From Flavobacteriaceae bacterium (GTDB lineage: Bacteria; Bacteroidota; Bacteroidia; Flavobacteriales; Flavobacteriaceae): a stretch of DNA of 64,000 bases. A program made the translations under genes and the position numbers. The DNA lies in NCBI GenBank assembly GCA_018401115.1, contig JAGYKX010000001.1:36627-100626 (forward strand), read 5' to 3'. The first letter of the stretch is position 1. The number at the start of each line of letters is the position of its first letter. The notes beneath the pieces are model-generated. The model made no database searches, had not been told where the DNA came from, and saw only the letters and a list, made by a program, of their open reading frames with translations. Below are positions 54,821 through 63,969 of this stretch, in pieces.

Positions 54821-55854
54821 TATTTAATGTCTATTGTTAATATGGGTTGATTTTTTTGAATTGTTTTTTTTGCGGTTTTCCCTAAAACCAATTCTAATCG
54901 TTTAATAGTATACGTCTTATCCGTTCTTTTTAGTGTTACATTTTGGGCATTTAATGTTTCTCCTTGTCTAATTTCTTTTTGTGCTACAACATCTCTACGA
55001 ACATTTTTTCTATACTTTTTTTCAGCCTCACTCATCCCAAAATCTTCCTCTTCAATATAACTCCCAAAAGCTTGTTTGGCCGTTTTTATTTGAGTAACAA
55101 ATGCTTGAAATTCATCTGGATTAAGGGCAGATTCAAAATCTTCCAGTTCCATAACTTTGCCTAGTGTAAGGTGTTTTTCTATGACCTCTGCTCCCGCACC
55201 AATTGCTACTAAACAAATTGTTGAAGCAAATTTATCTTCTCCTGGATGATCTGCAAATCCCATTTGAAAATTAGTATGAATAGCTTTTGCTTTCTCTTTA
55301 ATTACATTCATTCTAACTATATGGTTGTCTTCTGTTTTAGTTGGATAACCTTGAAATCCGCATAATAAAATTAAATTTTTACTTTTTAATACGTTGAGTG
55401 CTTTTTTGATTTCACCCCAATATGCACCACCGACACCTAAAATTACATTCTCAATAGAAGAACTTGAAATGGCTTCTAACAGGCCCAGATTGGTAACATC
55501 AGTACCATGAACTTTAATAGTATTAATACCAATATTTTCAGCTGCTACTAGACTTTTTTCGCCAAAAATATCTACAATTAATTGGGTTCCTAAAGAAGAA
55601 GCATAATCCTTTAACGATTTCCATTGCTCCTCTTCCATTTCCAACCCTTTGAATAAGGAATAATGTTGATAGTCTGCTGTGGCTAATTCATCTGCATAAA
55701 CAAATTGAAATTTTACTGCATCAGCTCCTGCTTTTGCCGCTGCTTTAATTAATAGTTTAGATTGCATAAAGTTTCCTTCAAAACCTTGTGCAATTTCTGC
55801 AATAATATTAAGATTGGTTTTGCTTTGTAACATATGATAATATTGGTTTTTCAA
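54820..55854 (-). CDS. second NeuB/SpsE-family synthase, divergent
   Basis: 344 aa; an in-frame ATG at 55833 (MLQSKTNLNIIAEI) is the more likely start and shortens the overlap with the acyltransferase gene. NeuB-fold motifs: AGADAVKFQFVYADEL, TIKVHGTDVTNLGLLE, GFADHPGEDKFAS and EKHLTLGKVMELEDFESALN, with a C-terminal SAF-like domain (RRDVVAQKEIRQGE). The usual SxE/D and CTSxYP motifs are replaced (VHGTDV, CGFQGYPT), so its sugar partner is probably not that of PseI. It condenses PEP with an unknown aldose or hexosamine. Confidence 0.8.
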   Translation of the reverse strand: MKNQYYHMLQSKTNLNIIAEIAQGFEGNFMQSKLLIKAAAKAGADAVKFQFVYADELATADYQHYSLFKGLEMEEEQWKSLKDYASSLGTQLIVDIFGEKSLVAAENIGINTIKVHGTDVTNLGLLEAISSSSIENVILGVGGAYWGEIKKALNVLKSKNLILLCGFQGYPTKTEDNHIVRMNVIKEKAKAIHTNFQMGFADHPGEDKFASTICLVAIGAGAEVIEKHLTLGKVMELEDFESALNPDEFQAFVTQIKTAKQAFGSYIEEEDFGMSEAEKKYRKNVRRDVVAQKEIRQGETLNAQNVTLKRTDKTYTIKRLELVLGKTAKKTIQKNQPILTIDIK

Positions 55855-56812
55855 AAAAATTGTATGAAATATAAGCCACTACGATGGTTAAGATTAAAAT
55901 CAAAATCAAATTATATTTATTGTATTCTTCCATTAATTTAATAGCAAAAGGATGCCAAGCATATACTCCATAGGATATAGTCCCTAATGTTAGAAAAGAA
56001 GATCCTAAACTAAATTTTTCTTTTAATTTAACTTTACTTAAGTTAAGATGTAAAATAATTAAAGCTGGTATACAAAGATTAATCATAAAAAGGCCTAAAG
56101 AATAATAACCTAAAGCCCAATTTTGATATAAATAACTAGATAGAGAAATTGAAATTATAACTATTAATCCCACAAAATAATTAGAAACCTTAGGTATGCC
56201 ATGTTCTTTTATATAATAGCAAGAAAAAATTCCTGAAAAAAAGTGAAATAAATTTCCAAAAAGGTTTCTACAATCAGGTCCTTTAAAGTAAGCCATAACT
56301 AAAAAAACAGTAAATAATATGAAATAAAAAAATAATTGACTAAATGTGTTTTTTAGATAATGAATCGTGAAATAGATTATTAATGGTGCTAATAAATAAA
56401 ACTGCATTTCTATTCCCAACGTCCAAAACACTGAATTTAACAGATATTCATGGTTGTATTGAATCATAAATAGTTGAGGTAAAATTTGGGAAAAAGACAA
56501 GAGCCATTCTTTATTAAAAAAATAATGATGAAAAAGTGTAACCAATGAAATTAATATGAATAGCGGCATGACTCTTATTAATCTTCGTTGAAAAAACGTT
56601 TTAAGATCTATTTTATTAAATGAATACTTTTCGAAAATAAATCCATGGGAAATTACATATCCAGACATCCCAAAAAATATTATTACGGCTGTTCTTCCAG
56701 GAATATTAATAAAAGGCAACAAATTTCCCTTATAACCCTCTACATGCCATAATACAACTAATAATGCGAGTATACCTCTAGTAATCAACAATAAATCTAA
56801 TTTTTTTACCAA
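55808..56812 (-). CDS. acyltransferase family 3 membrane protein
   Basis: 334 aa with about ten membrane segments. LVVLWHVEGYKG has the catalytic His of the family; FFGMSGYVISHGF, FFQRRLIRVMPLF and SVFWTLGIEMQFYL follow in order. These integral inner-membrane enzymes add acetyl or other acyl groups to glycans, usually on the periplasmic side. Overlaps with the NeuB-like and aldo/keto reductase genes show it belongs to the operon. Confidence 0.88.
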   Translation of the reverse strand: MVKKLDLLLITRGILALLVVLWHVEGYKGNLLPFINIPGRTAVIIFFGMSGYVISHGFIFEKYSFNKIDLKTFFQRRLIRVMPLFILISLVTLFHHYFFNKEWLLSFSQILPQLFMIQYNHEYLLNSVFWTLGIEMQFYLLAPLIIYFTIHYLKNTFSQLFFYFILFTVFLVMAYFKGPDCRNLFGNLFHFFSGIFSCYYIKEHGIPKVSNYFVGLIVIISISLSSYLYQNWALGYYSLGLFMINLCIPALIILHLNLSKVKLKEKFSLGSSFLTLGTISYGVYAWHPFAIKLMEEYNKYNLILILILTIVVAYISYNFFEKPILSYVTKQNQS

Positions 56813-57651
56813 TTTACGGGATTTAATAATTCTTCTTCTAAGCTATATTTATCGATTGATTTTAGAATATTCTTCCAATTTATTTCATTGTGTTTAAAAT
56901 GATTAATTTCTTGAAGTTGTTTTTGAGATTCAATACCTATAACAGCATAATCAATATTCAAGTTCTGCTTAATAAAGTCTAAACAAAATTGTGAAATTCT
57001 AAACTTATTTTTTTCACAAAGATTTTGTATTTCTTTTAAAACTGGCTGCAACATTAAAAGTTTACCCGACAGTTGATTTGGATTTTTAAAGTAAAGCCCC
57101 TGTAGATAAACAGACCGAACATGTATTTCAACACCTTTCTCTTTGAGCAATTTAAAATAAGGTTCAAATTTTCTGTCTAAAATGCTGTAAGGAACTTGTA
57201 CAATATCTGGTACCAGTCCTAATTCTAATAAAGCGAATAGTTCTGAAGGTTCATATACGGAATAACCTATCTTATTAATTTTATCTGCTTTTTTATATGC
57301 TAAGAGTTCTTCCCAGAGGTATTTATTTTCTTTTAACTCAATACAATTATGAAATAAACAGCCGTAAATATTTTCTCTTTGGAAATTTTTAAAAGAGTTT
57401 TTTAATTGCTCCTTTAGACTATTAATATCTGAAAAAGAACCGATTTTAGTAACTATGTTACTTTTAGTGGTTGAAAATTCTCCCAATCTTTTTTCGGCAT
57501 TTCCATACTGCACCGCTGTATCAAACATATTAATTCCAGCTTTATTAGCAGTTGAAATTATTTCTTTTAGCTCATCATCACTGGGCATTCCATTTGTATT
57601 AGCTATTCCATAATCTAATCCCCATTGAGCTGTTCCTAATGCGATTTTCAT
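56806..57651 (-). CDS. aldo/keto reductase
   Basis: 281 aa. ALGTAQWGLDYGIANTNG at the N-terminus is typical of aldo/keto reductases in nonulosonate and other glycan loci. The catalytic Asp and Tyr are in NMFDTAVQYGN, the Lys is in NIVTKIGSF and His in CLFHNCIE. It reduces a carbonyl with NADPH; in this operon possibly a keto-sugar precursor (inference). It overlaps its two neighbours by seven and four bases. Confidence 0.84.
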   Translation of the reverse strand: MKIALGTAQWGLDYGIANTNGMPSDDELKEIISTANKAGINMFDTAVQYGNAEKRLGEFSTTKSNIVTKIGSFSDINSLKEQLKNSFKNFQRENIYGCLFHNCIELKENKYLWEELLAYKKADKINKIGYSVYEPSELFALLELGLVPDIVQVPYSILDRKFEPYFKLLKEKGVEIHVRSVYLQGLYFKNPNQLSGKLLMLQPVLKEIQNLCEKNKFRISQFCLDFIKQNLNIDYAVIGIESQKQLQEINHFKHNEINWKNILKSIDKYSLEEELLNPVNW

Positions 57652-58208
57652 TTAATTATTTGTTTATTTAAAACCGACATTCTAAAACTATCATTTAATT
57701 GCTCTTTACTTTTTTCTTCTAAAAAATTGTTGAGGATTTTCTTAAAACCTAATTTTTCATAAAGCCTTAATGCTTTAACATTAGATCTATGCAAACCAAG
57801 ATTTATTTTTTCTAAGCACAAAACATTAAAGCAAAAATCAATAACAGCTGTTGATGCTTCAAAACCAATTCCTTTTCCCCATACCGTACGATCTCCAATC
57901 ATAATGCCATATTCCCCAAAAAGATGTTCTAAATCGATAGGATCGATCTTAATATTACCAATATGCTTATTTGTTTCTTTAAGGATAATTGCCCAAAAAT
58001 ATTTAGGATTACGTTCTACTTCTTCAAGGTAATCATCTAACTTTTCAAGGGTATAATCCCCTCCAGATTCCAGATAACGATTAACTTCTTCGTCGTTCAG
58101 CCAGTTAACATAATCTTTTGATAAGAAAACCTTATTAAGTGGTTTTAGAATTAATCTATCTGTTTCTAAAGTAGGTACTTCTGAAAAATGAGAAAGAGTT
58201 TTAATCAT
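57648..58208 (-). CDS. GNAT N-acetyltransferase (PseH-like)
   Basis: 186 aa, RimJ/RimL-like GNAT: LETDRLILKPL, IGNIKIDPIDLEHLFGEYG, the acetyl-CoA loop TVWGKGIGFEAS and SNVKALRLYEKLGFKK. Placed directly after the pseC fusion (one-base contact) it fits PseH, which acetylates the 4-amino group of the pseudaminic acid precursor with acetyl-CoA. The sugar role rests on position, not on a family-specific motif. Confidence 0.82.
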   Translation of the reverse strand: MIKTLSHFSEVPTLETDRLILKPLNKVFLSKDYVNWLNDEEVNRYLESGGDYTLEKLDDYLEEVERNPKYFWAIILKETNKHIGNIKIDPIDLEHLFGEYGIMIGDRTVWGKGIGFEASTAVIDFCFNVLCLEKINLGLHRSNVKALRLYEKLGFKKILNNFLEEKSKEQLNDSFRMSVLNKQIIK

Positions 58209-60271
58209 TAAAATAAATTTTGAAATCCAATAGGTTGTTCTATTAGCGAAACAACTTTTCTTTGTTCATCATATGTTAAACCAGGAAAAATTGGAATACT
58301 AATGGCTTCTTCATAATACTTCTCTGACTCTTCAAAGCCTTGTTTATTAAATCCTAAATTTTGATAGTACGGCTGCCTGTAAATAGGTATGTAGTGTAGA
58401 TTAACCAAAATCCCTGAAGATCTTAACTTCTCAAACACCTGTTTATGGTTAATTTTATCATTTTTATTGACTCTAATAATGTAAAGGTGCCAAGAAGAAT
58501 TTGTGTCTTCATGTTGTTTAGGGATTTGAATGTCAAATTCCTTAAGTAGTTCGTTATATTTTTGAGCCAATAACCTTCTTTCTTTAACAAAATCATCTAA
58601 ACGATCCATTTGGCTTAAGCCTAAAGCAGCTTGTACTTCATTCATCCTGTAATTTAATCCAAGATCTAATTGCTCATAATACCATGGGCCATCTGGAGCT
58701 TTTGTCATTTCTGTGGCTTGTCTTGTAATTCCATGACTATGATATCTATATAATAAGCTAGCTAATATAGGATCATTTGTTAAACACATTCCCCCTTCAC
58801 AAGTAGTTATTATCTTAACGGGATGAAAACTAAAAACAGCTATATCGCTATATTCACAATTCCCGACTGGTTTACCTTTATATGTTCCACCTATAGCATG
58901 AGAAGCATCTTCTATAATCTTAAAGCCATACTTTTTACTCAGGCTATGAATTTCTTCCATTTCACAGCTTTGTCCTGCAAGGTGAACAGGAATAACTACT
59001 TTTGGCAAGCGATTGTTTTGCTTAGCAAGAACTAACTTTTGCTCTAAAGCTTTCACAGACATATTATATGTAATTGGATCAATATCTACAAAATCTACGT
59101 CTGCATTACAGTATAATGCGCAATTAGAAGAGGCAACAAAAGAAATAGGACTCGTCCAAACTAAATCTCCTTTTCCAACCCCTAAGGACAAACAGGCAAT
59201 ATGAAGCGCACTAGTAGCGCTGTTACAAGCTACTGCATGTTTTGCTCCGCAATACTCAGATACTCGTCTTTCAAACTGGTGAACAATTGGCCCTTGCGTT
59301 AGAAAGTCTGATTTTAAAACATTTAGCACGCTATTGATGTCTTTTTTAGAAACATTTTGCCTGCCGTAAGGGATAATGCTCTTTTCACTACTAACTCTCT
59401 CAGAATTCAACATCTCTTCCAATTGAATATCTAAAGAAGGCAATGTTATATTTAAAGTACCGGTATATTTATGATTGCTCAAACTCATATCTTTTGGCCT
59501 TAGTACTAATCCAGGAAGAGATTCAATTGAAATAGGTTGAATCAATTGAGTAGAATAACCAGATAATTTAGCTATTGTTAACCCAAAATGATATTTGCTA
59601 ATTCGCTCATTTGAGGAAATATTATATACACCCGATTTATTATTAGCTAGCAATAAACCTATCTGTTGGCTTAATGTTTTAACTGAAATTGGTGTAAAAA
59701 AAACATCTTCAAATAAATTTGAAATTTTACCTTTTTTTAAATTATTAAGAATAAAATCTGAAAAGGAAAGCTTATAATTTGGTCCAAATCCAAAAAAATT
59801 AGTTCTAATCACTAATGCTTTTGAGTTAGAGTTTAGAATTTCTTTCTCTCCCTCGTATTTAGTTTTGGCATAAATATTTAAGGGAGCCACAGTTGCTTCT
59901 TCCTTATAGTAAGGAGTGTCTCCTTTATATAGTTGATCAGTAGATATATGAACAAATTTTAAATTTAAATCAGATGCAATACTGGAAATTAAAAATGGCA
60001 TTTGAATGTTTAAAAAATTTGCTTCTTTAGGATTTTTCTCGCAAGATTCTACATTGGTTAAACCAATACAATTAATGATTACATCTATATTTAACCTCTT
60101 TATTTGCTCTTTTAAAATAGAGGGATCTGAATATGCTAATTGAACTACTTCATGTTTATTCGAAATAATTTCTCTCTTGTGTTGTCCCAACACAAAAGTA
60201 TCTTTTGAATTATTAATTTTAATCCATGCTTGGGCTAATAAACTTGAACCTCCTGTAAAAAGAATTCTCAT
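58208..60271 (-). CDS. RmlD-like SDR fused to PseC-like aminotransferase
   Basis: 687 aa, an unusual fusion. Residues 1 to about 290 are an RmlD-type reductase: ILFTGGSSLLAQAWIKI, INCIGLTNVESCEKNPKEAN, VHISTDQLYKG and YAKTKYEGEKEIL (Tyr-x3-Lys). From about residue 300, IIPYGRQNVSKKDINSVL begins a DegT aminotransferase of PseC type, with LTQGPIVHQFE, SATSALHIACLSLG, EDASHAIGGTYKGK and VFSFHPVKIITTCEGGM (PLP Lys). The C-terminal part should aminate the product of PseB; the reductase half has no role in the standard Pse pathway. There is no stop or frameshift between the halves. Confidence 0.85.
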   Translation of the reverse strand: MRILFTGGSSLLAQAWIKINNSKDTFVLGQHKREIISNKHEVVQLAYSDPSILKEQIKRLNIDVIINCIGLTNVESCEKNPKEANFLNIQMPFLISSIASDLNLKFVHISTDQLYKGDTPYYKEEATVAPLNIYAKTKYEGEKEILNSNSKALVIRTNFFGFGPNYKLSFSDFILNNLKKGKISNLFEDVFFTPISVKTLSQQIGLLLANNKSGVYNISSNERISKYHFGLTIAKLSGYSTQLIQPISIESLPGLVLRPKDMSLSNHKYTGTLNITLPSLDIQLEEMLNSERVSSEKSIIPYGRQNVSKKDINSVLNVLKSDFLTQGPIVHQFERRVSEYCGAKHAVACNSATSALHIACLSLGVGKGDLVWTSPISFVASSNCALYCNADVDFVDIDPITYNMSVKALEQKLVLAKQNNRLPKVVIPVHLAGQSCEMEEIHSLSKKYGFKIIEDASHAIGGTYKGKPVGNCEYSDIAVFSFHPVKIITTCEGGMCLTNDPILASLLYRYHSHGITRQATEMTKAPDGPWYYEQLDLGLNYRMNEVQAALGLSQMDRLDDFVKERRLLAQKYNELLKEFDIQIPKQHEDTNSSWHLYIIRVNKNDKINHKQVFEKLRSSGILVNLHYIPIYRQPYYQNLGFNKQGFEESEKYYEEAISIPIFPGLTYDEQRKVVSLIEQPIGFQNLF

Positions 60272-60276
60272 AGATA

Positions 60277-61275
60277 CTAAATTACACCAATTTTAGATTT
60301 ATTTTCCTCAATCCAAGCATTTAAATCTTCCAAAGTCATCCATTCCTTATTGGACTCAGAAGAGTAGATAAAGTCAGGTGCTACTTGGGTTCCATTTTTA
60401 ATTCTCAATGGATCTTTTGACCAATTATGTATTGAAGGAAGAATTTTAAAATGCTCTTCATACTCGAATGTATTAGGAGCGTCTTCAAAGCCAATCATTT
60501 GTTCATGCAACTTTTCCCCAGGTCTAATCCCAATCGTTTTAAACTCTGCAGAAGGAGAAACAGCCTTTGCAATGTCTAAAATATTCATAGACGGGATTTT
60601 CTTCACGTATATTTCACCTCCAAGCATATCTTCAAAAGCATGCCACACTAATTTGACACCTTCTTCTAAAGTAATCATAAATCTTGTCATTCTTGGATCT
60701 GTGATTGGTAAAATACCTTTATCTCTTATAGACATAAAAAAAGGAATCACAGAACCCCGAGAACCCATAACGTTTCCATATCTGACAACAGAAAAAGTGG
60801 TGTTGTGTTCTTGGTCATTTGAATTTCCAGCAACAAATAATTTATCTGAGGCTAATTTAGTAGCGCCATATAAATTAATAGGATTACTAGCTTTATCTGT
60901 AGAAAGTGCAACTACTCTTTTAACGCCTGAATCTATACAAGCGTCTATTAAGTTCATAGCCCCATTGATATTAGTTTTAACACATTCAAAGGGATTGTAT
61001 TCTGCAGTTGGGACAATTTTAGTTGCAGCTGCATGCACTACATAGTCTACCCCGTCTAATGCCCTTGAAAGTCTTTCTTTGTCCCTAATGTCTCCAATTA
61101 CAAATTTAACTCTAGGATCTTCTTTGAATTTCATAGACATATCCCATTGCTTCATTTCATCTCTAGAAAAAATAATTATTTTTTTTGGATTGTATTTTTC
61201 AAGAGTCATAGGAACAAATGTTTTACCAAATGAACCGGTACCGCCTGTTATTAAAATGGTTTGATTTTCTAACAT
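60277..61275 (-). CDS. pseB: UDP-GlcNAc 4,6-dehydratase (inverting), PseB
   Basis: 332 aa. NQTILITGGTGSFGKTFVPM, FSRDEMKQWDMSMKF, VVHAAATKIVPTAEYNPFEC, LSTDKASNPINLYGATKLAS and GMVIPFF-like RGSVIPFFMS are hallmarks of FlaA1/PseB. It turns UDP-GlcNAc into UDP-2-acetamido-2,6-dideoxy-arabino-hexos-4-ulose, the first step to pseudaminic acid. It is cytosolic, without the membrane part seen in the PglF-like enzyme. It sits five bases upstream of the pseC fusion. Confidence 0.93.
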   Translation of the reverse strand: MLENQTILITGGTGSFGKTFVPMTLEKYNPKKIIIFSRDEMKQWDMSMKFKEDPRVKFVIGDIRDKERLSRALDGVDYVVHAAATKIVPTAEYNPFECVKTNINGAMNLIDACIDSGVKRVVALSTDKASNPINLYGATKLASDKLFVAGNSNDQEHNTTFSVVRYGNVMGSRGSVIPFFMSIRDKGILPITDPRMTRFMITLEEGVKLVWHAFEDMLGGEIYVKKIPSMNILDIAKAVSPSAEFKTIGIRPGEKLHEQMIGFEDAPNTFEYEEHFKILPSIHNWSKDPLRIKNGTQVAPDFIYSSESNKEWMTLEDLNAWIEENKSKIGVI

Positions 61276-61277
61276 AA

Positions 61278-63017
61278 CTATAAAATTTCTTCTAGAATTT
61301 CTTCTTTTATTAATCCCTTATCTAAGGAATAGATTTGATCACAAATACTTAAAGTACTAACTCTATGCGCTATAATAATAATTGTTTTAATACCCTTGAG
61401 CTGCTTTATGGAATCCATAACGCCAGACTCTGTTTTGGTATCTAAAGCAGATGTAGCCTCATCTAACACAATTATAGGTGGATTGTTATATAACGCTCTT
61501 GCTATTCCTATTCTTTGACGCTGACCTCCAGACAGTTGAACCCCCATTTCCCCCACTCTCGTGTCTACACCCATTGGCAAATTATTAACAAAGGCTTCTA
61601 ATTGAGCTAATTTTAAAGCGTTTTCTAACTTGCCAGAATCAATTTCTGTGTCCTTAAGCCCCAAGGCAATATTACTTTTTATAGAACTATCTAGTAAAAA
61701 AATGTTTTGAGATACATATCCAATTCTTTTCTGCCATGAATTAATGTCATTATAAATAGAGTAGTCCCCGATATTAATATCTCCTGATGAAGGAGAATAG
61801 AAACCTAAAAACAAATCTATTAAGGTAGTTTTGCCTGAACCAGAAGGTCCTATTAAACCAATTACTTCTCCTGGCTTAATTGACAAGGAAATATTATTTA
61901 AAATTTTTGCTTGTTGGTTATGGTATGAAAATGAGATACTATTAAAATGAATCTTCTTGGTGAAATCAAACTCAATAGAGGCTTGATTTTTAAATTTTGA
62001 AGATTTTAGCGTATCAAATTCTGTATATAAAACATCTAAAGAACTTTTATAATATTTTAATGACTGGGACCCTGCTATTAATTTATTTAAGGAAGGCATC
62101 ATTCTAAAGGTAGCGGCTACAAAAACGCCTAAAGTAGCTACTAGGCCTGCTAAGTCCTTTTCTAAATATAAAAGCACACTAATGAAGATCAATAATCCAA
62201 ACACGCTTAAAAACTCTAAATAATATCTAGGCAATAAGTTTAACGTACTATTTTTACCAAGTATATTTGCTTTTACAGAGTTGTTCCTAAAAAAAATTGA
62301 AGTGAAAAAAGATTCTTTTCCCAGAATTTTAATGTTTTTAATGCCTCCCAACCCCTCAATAATTAATTTGGAATTGTAGCCATCTAATTCCTGTCTCATT
62401 TTACCCCATCTTTTCATTCTTTTTTTAGAGAAAAAGAAAAAAATATACGAAGATAAACCAAAAAAAAGACCAACACTTATAGCTCCTACTGGCTCTATAA
62501 AAATCAGTGTTATAATTATCCCTATTAACATAGCACCCTCAATGACAAGATTCAGTAATGCCTGACAAAAGGTAGAGAAATAGGATACCTCTGTTTGTAA
62601 ATTTCTAATCAATATTGATGAGTTAACACTTGTATGAAAAGAATATGGCTGGTGCATATATAATTCGAATAAAGTGTTTGATATATAAGCACTAAGTCTA
62701 GAGAGAAAACTATTTTGCTTATATGATAAAATGACCAAAAAAACTGTCTTAACAAAGTAAATTATTAAAATTAAAACAAGAGAGAAAACAATAAATTGGT
62801 TTTGGGTTTTCAAGCCAAAAAAAAGAGTCAACTTTGATAAAATTGGATATTTTTCAAAAGCCAATGGATCTAATAATATGGAAATTCCTGGAATTAAAAC
62901 ACCTAAACCAAAAATTTCAAGTATCATTCCTAAAAATAGTAACAATGAGAGCACCATTAGCGCTGTCCTTTGCCTTTTTGTAAGAAGAAAATTTAGTTTT
63001 TTAAGTGTGCTAATCAT
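61278..63017 (-). CDS. ABC transporter, fused permease and ATPase (PglK-like flippase)
   Basis: 579 aa, one half-transporter. Six membrane segments in the first 310 residues are followed by an ATPase domain with Walker A GLIGPSGSGKTTLID, signature LSGGQRQRIGIARAL, Walker B PIIVLDEATSALD and H-loop IIAHRVSTL. Homodimers of this type include PglK, which flips lipid-linked oligosaccharides to the periplasm. In a locus with a PglC-type initiator and no Wzx or Wzy visible, that role is plausible. It is strongly AT-rich, and starts directly at the end of the cytidylyltransferase-like gene. Confidence 0.87.
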   Translation of the reverse strand: MISTLKKLNFLLTKRQRTALMVLSLLLFLGMILEIFGLGVLIPGISILLDPLAFEKYPILSKLTLFFGLKTQNQFIVFSLVLILIIYFVKTVFLVILSYKQNSFLSRLSAYISNTLFELYMHQPYSFHTSVNSSILIRNLQTEVSYFSTFCQALLNLVIEGAMLIGIIITLIFIEPVGAISVGLFFGLSSYIFFFFSKKRMKRWGKMRQELDGYNSKLIIEGLGGIKNIKILGKESFFTSIFFRNNSVKANILGKNSTLNLLPRYYLEFLSVFGLLIFISVLLYLEKDLAGLVATLGVFVAATFRMMPSLNKLIAGSQSLKYYKSSLDVLYTEFDTLKSSKFKNQASIEFDFTKKIHFNSISFSYHNQQAKILNNISLSIKPGEVIGLIGPSGSGKTTLIDLFLGFYSPSSGDINIGDYSIYNDINSWQKRIGYVSQNIFLLDSSIKSNIALGLKDTEIDSGKLENALKLAQLEAFVNNLPMGVDTRVGEMGVQLSGGQRQRIGIARALYNNPPIIVLDEATSALDTKTESGVMDSIKQLKGIKTIIIIAHRVSTLSICDQIYSLDKGLIKEEILEEIL

Positions 63018-63446
63018 CTATAACTTCTTAAGCAGCCAACTAGATGACTGTATTTTATCTCCAAGACCGTCTATTAGGGCCACATTCATTTCTTCACAAA
63101 CTGCCCTCTCTGGAATGGTATCATTATTTTGATCGCCTCCATTTGCAAACCCTAATTCAAACTCCCTACCATACTGCTCAGCAATCATTTTAATGGTATC
63201 GCAGACAGTTCTGTCGGTGTCAATAGAAAGAATGGCCTTGTCTACTGCTTTAATATTTGAAACGATAATCATGCGCTCCTTCTCTTCCTGAAACTCCTTA
63301 CTTCCTTTTAGCTCCCTTTGATGGTCATTGTTTACAATTACAAATAGCTTGTCTGCCATAGCTTTGGCATTATTAAAATACTCTAGGTGCCCTTTATGAA
63401 TGGGATTAAAATATCCGGAAACTATGATAGCTTTTTGTTTACTCAT
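63018..63446 (-). CDS. adenylyltransferase/cytidylyltransferase-like nucleotidyltransferase
   Basis: 142 aa from MSKQKAIIVSGYFNPIHKGH; a start ten codons upstream lies within the regulator gene's end. The HxGH motif in NPIHKGHLEYFNNAK identifies the cytidylyltransferase-like fold (TagD, RfaE domain). The segment NNDHQRELKGSKEF and GFANGGDQNNDTIPE are shared by small proteins of glycan loci in Bacteroidota. It may activate a sugar phosphate or polyol with CTP or ATP. It overlaps the end of the regulator gene by eight bases. Confidence 0.82.
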   Translation of the reverse strand: MSKQKAIIVSGYFNPIHKGHLEYFNNAKAMADKLFVIVNNDHQRELKGSKEFQEEKERMIIVSNIKAVDKAILSIDTDRTVCDTIKMIAEQYGREFELGFANGGDQNNDTIPERAVCEEMNVALIDGLGDKIQSSSWLLKKL

Positions 63447-63955
63447 TTTTATTGAATAAAATAAGTTCATTGGCACTTAGCGAGTGACTAGCAGATAAAA
63501 AGAAAGCGACTTTTCTTTGAATAATTTTTTCTAGCTTTTCTTCTAGGTTTCTTACATAGGATGTATTTAAATCCTGACCTACTATGATTATTTCTATTTT
63601 GCCACTATCTATTCCTTTGGCATAATTACCTATTAGAATGATCTGCTCTACGTCTCCCATTCGCTCTAAAACGATCTCTACGGCGTCTTCTAGGCCAAGG
63701 TGCTTAAGTATTACCTTTTGCAATACAGCAGAACATTGGATGCTTTGTATTGGCTTTATATTGTATTTTATTGTTGGATTTTTCTTTTTGAAGGTAACCC
63801 GCGTCATGCAGGTGATTCAGTTCCTTACGGATGGCGTTTGTAGATTCGCCCATCTCCGTGGCTAGACCGTTTAAATAACCTCGATTGGCCTGTGATACAA
63901 AGAATTTGATCAACAGGCGCAATCTTGTTTTTGAGGTTATCAATTCACCTAGCAC
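63439..63955 (-). pseudogene. winged-helix regulator with nucleotidyltransferase-like domain, frameshifted
   Basis: About 171 aa in two frames. The first (63955 to 63704) is a winged helix: LITSKTRLRLLIKFFVSQAN, EMGESTNAIRKELNHLHDAG and QYKANTKHPMF. The second (within 63807 to 63439) continues LQKVILKHLGLEDAVEI and the nucleotidyltransferase-like DVEQIILIGNYAKGIDSGKI to FLSASHSLSANELI. Dropping one base near 63727 joins them as FCVLQKVILKHLGLED. Such ArsR-like/NTase fusions typically head polysaccharide operons in Flavobacteria and probably control them. If the frameshift is real, the operon has lost its local regulator. Confidence 0.78.
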
Positions 63956-63969
63956 TTACTTATTATTTG

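Noticed and set aside
2238..63733. A genome-wide programmed +1 frameshifting system
   Set aside because: The shift sites share no slippery heptamer, most are not at stop codons and one of the six needs the opposite shift, so errors or ordinary mutations explain them better.
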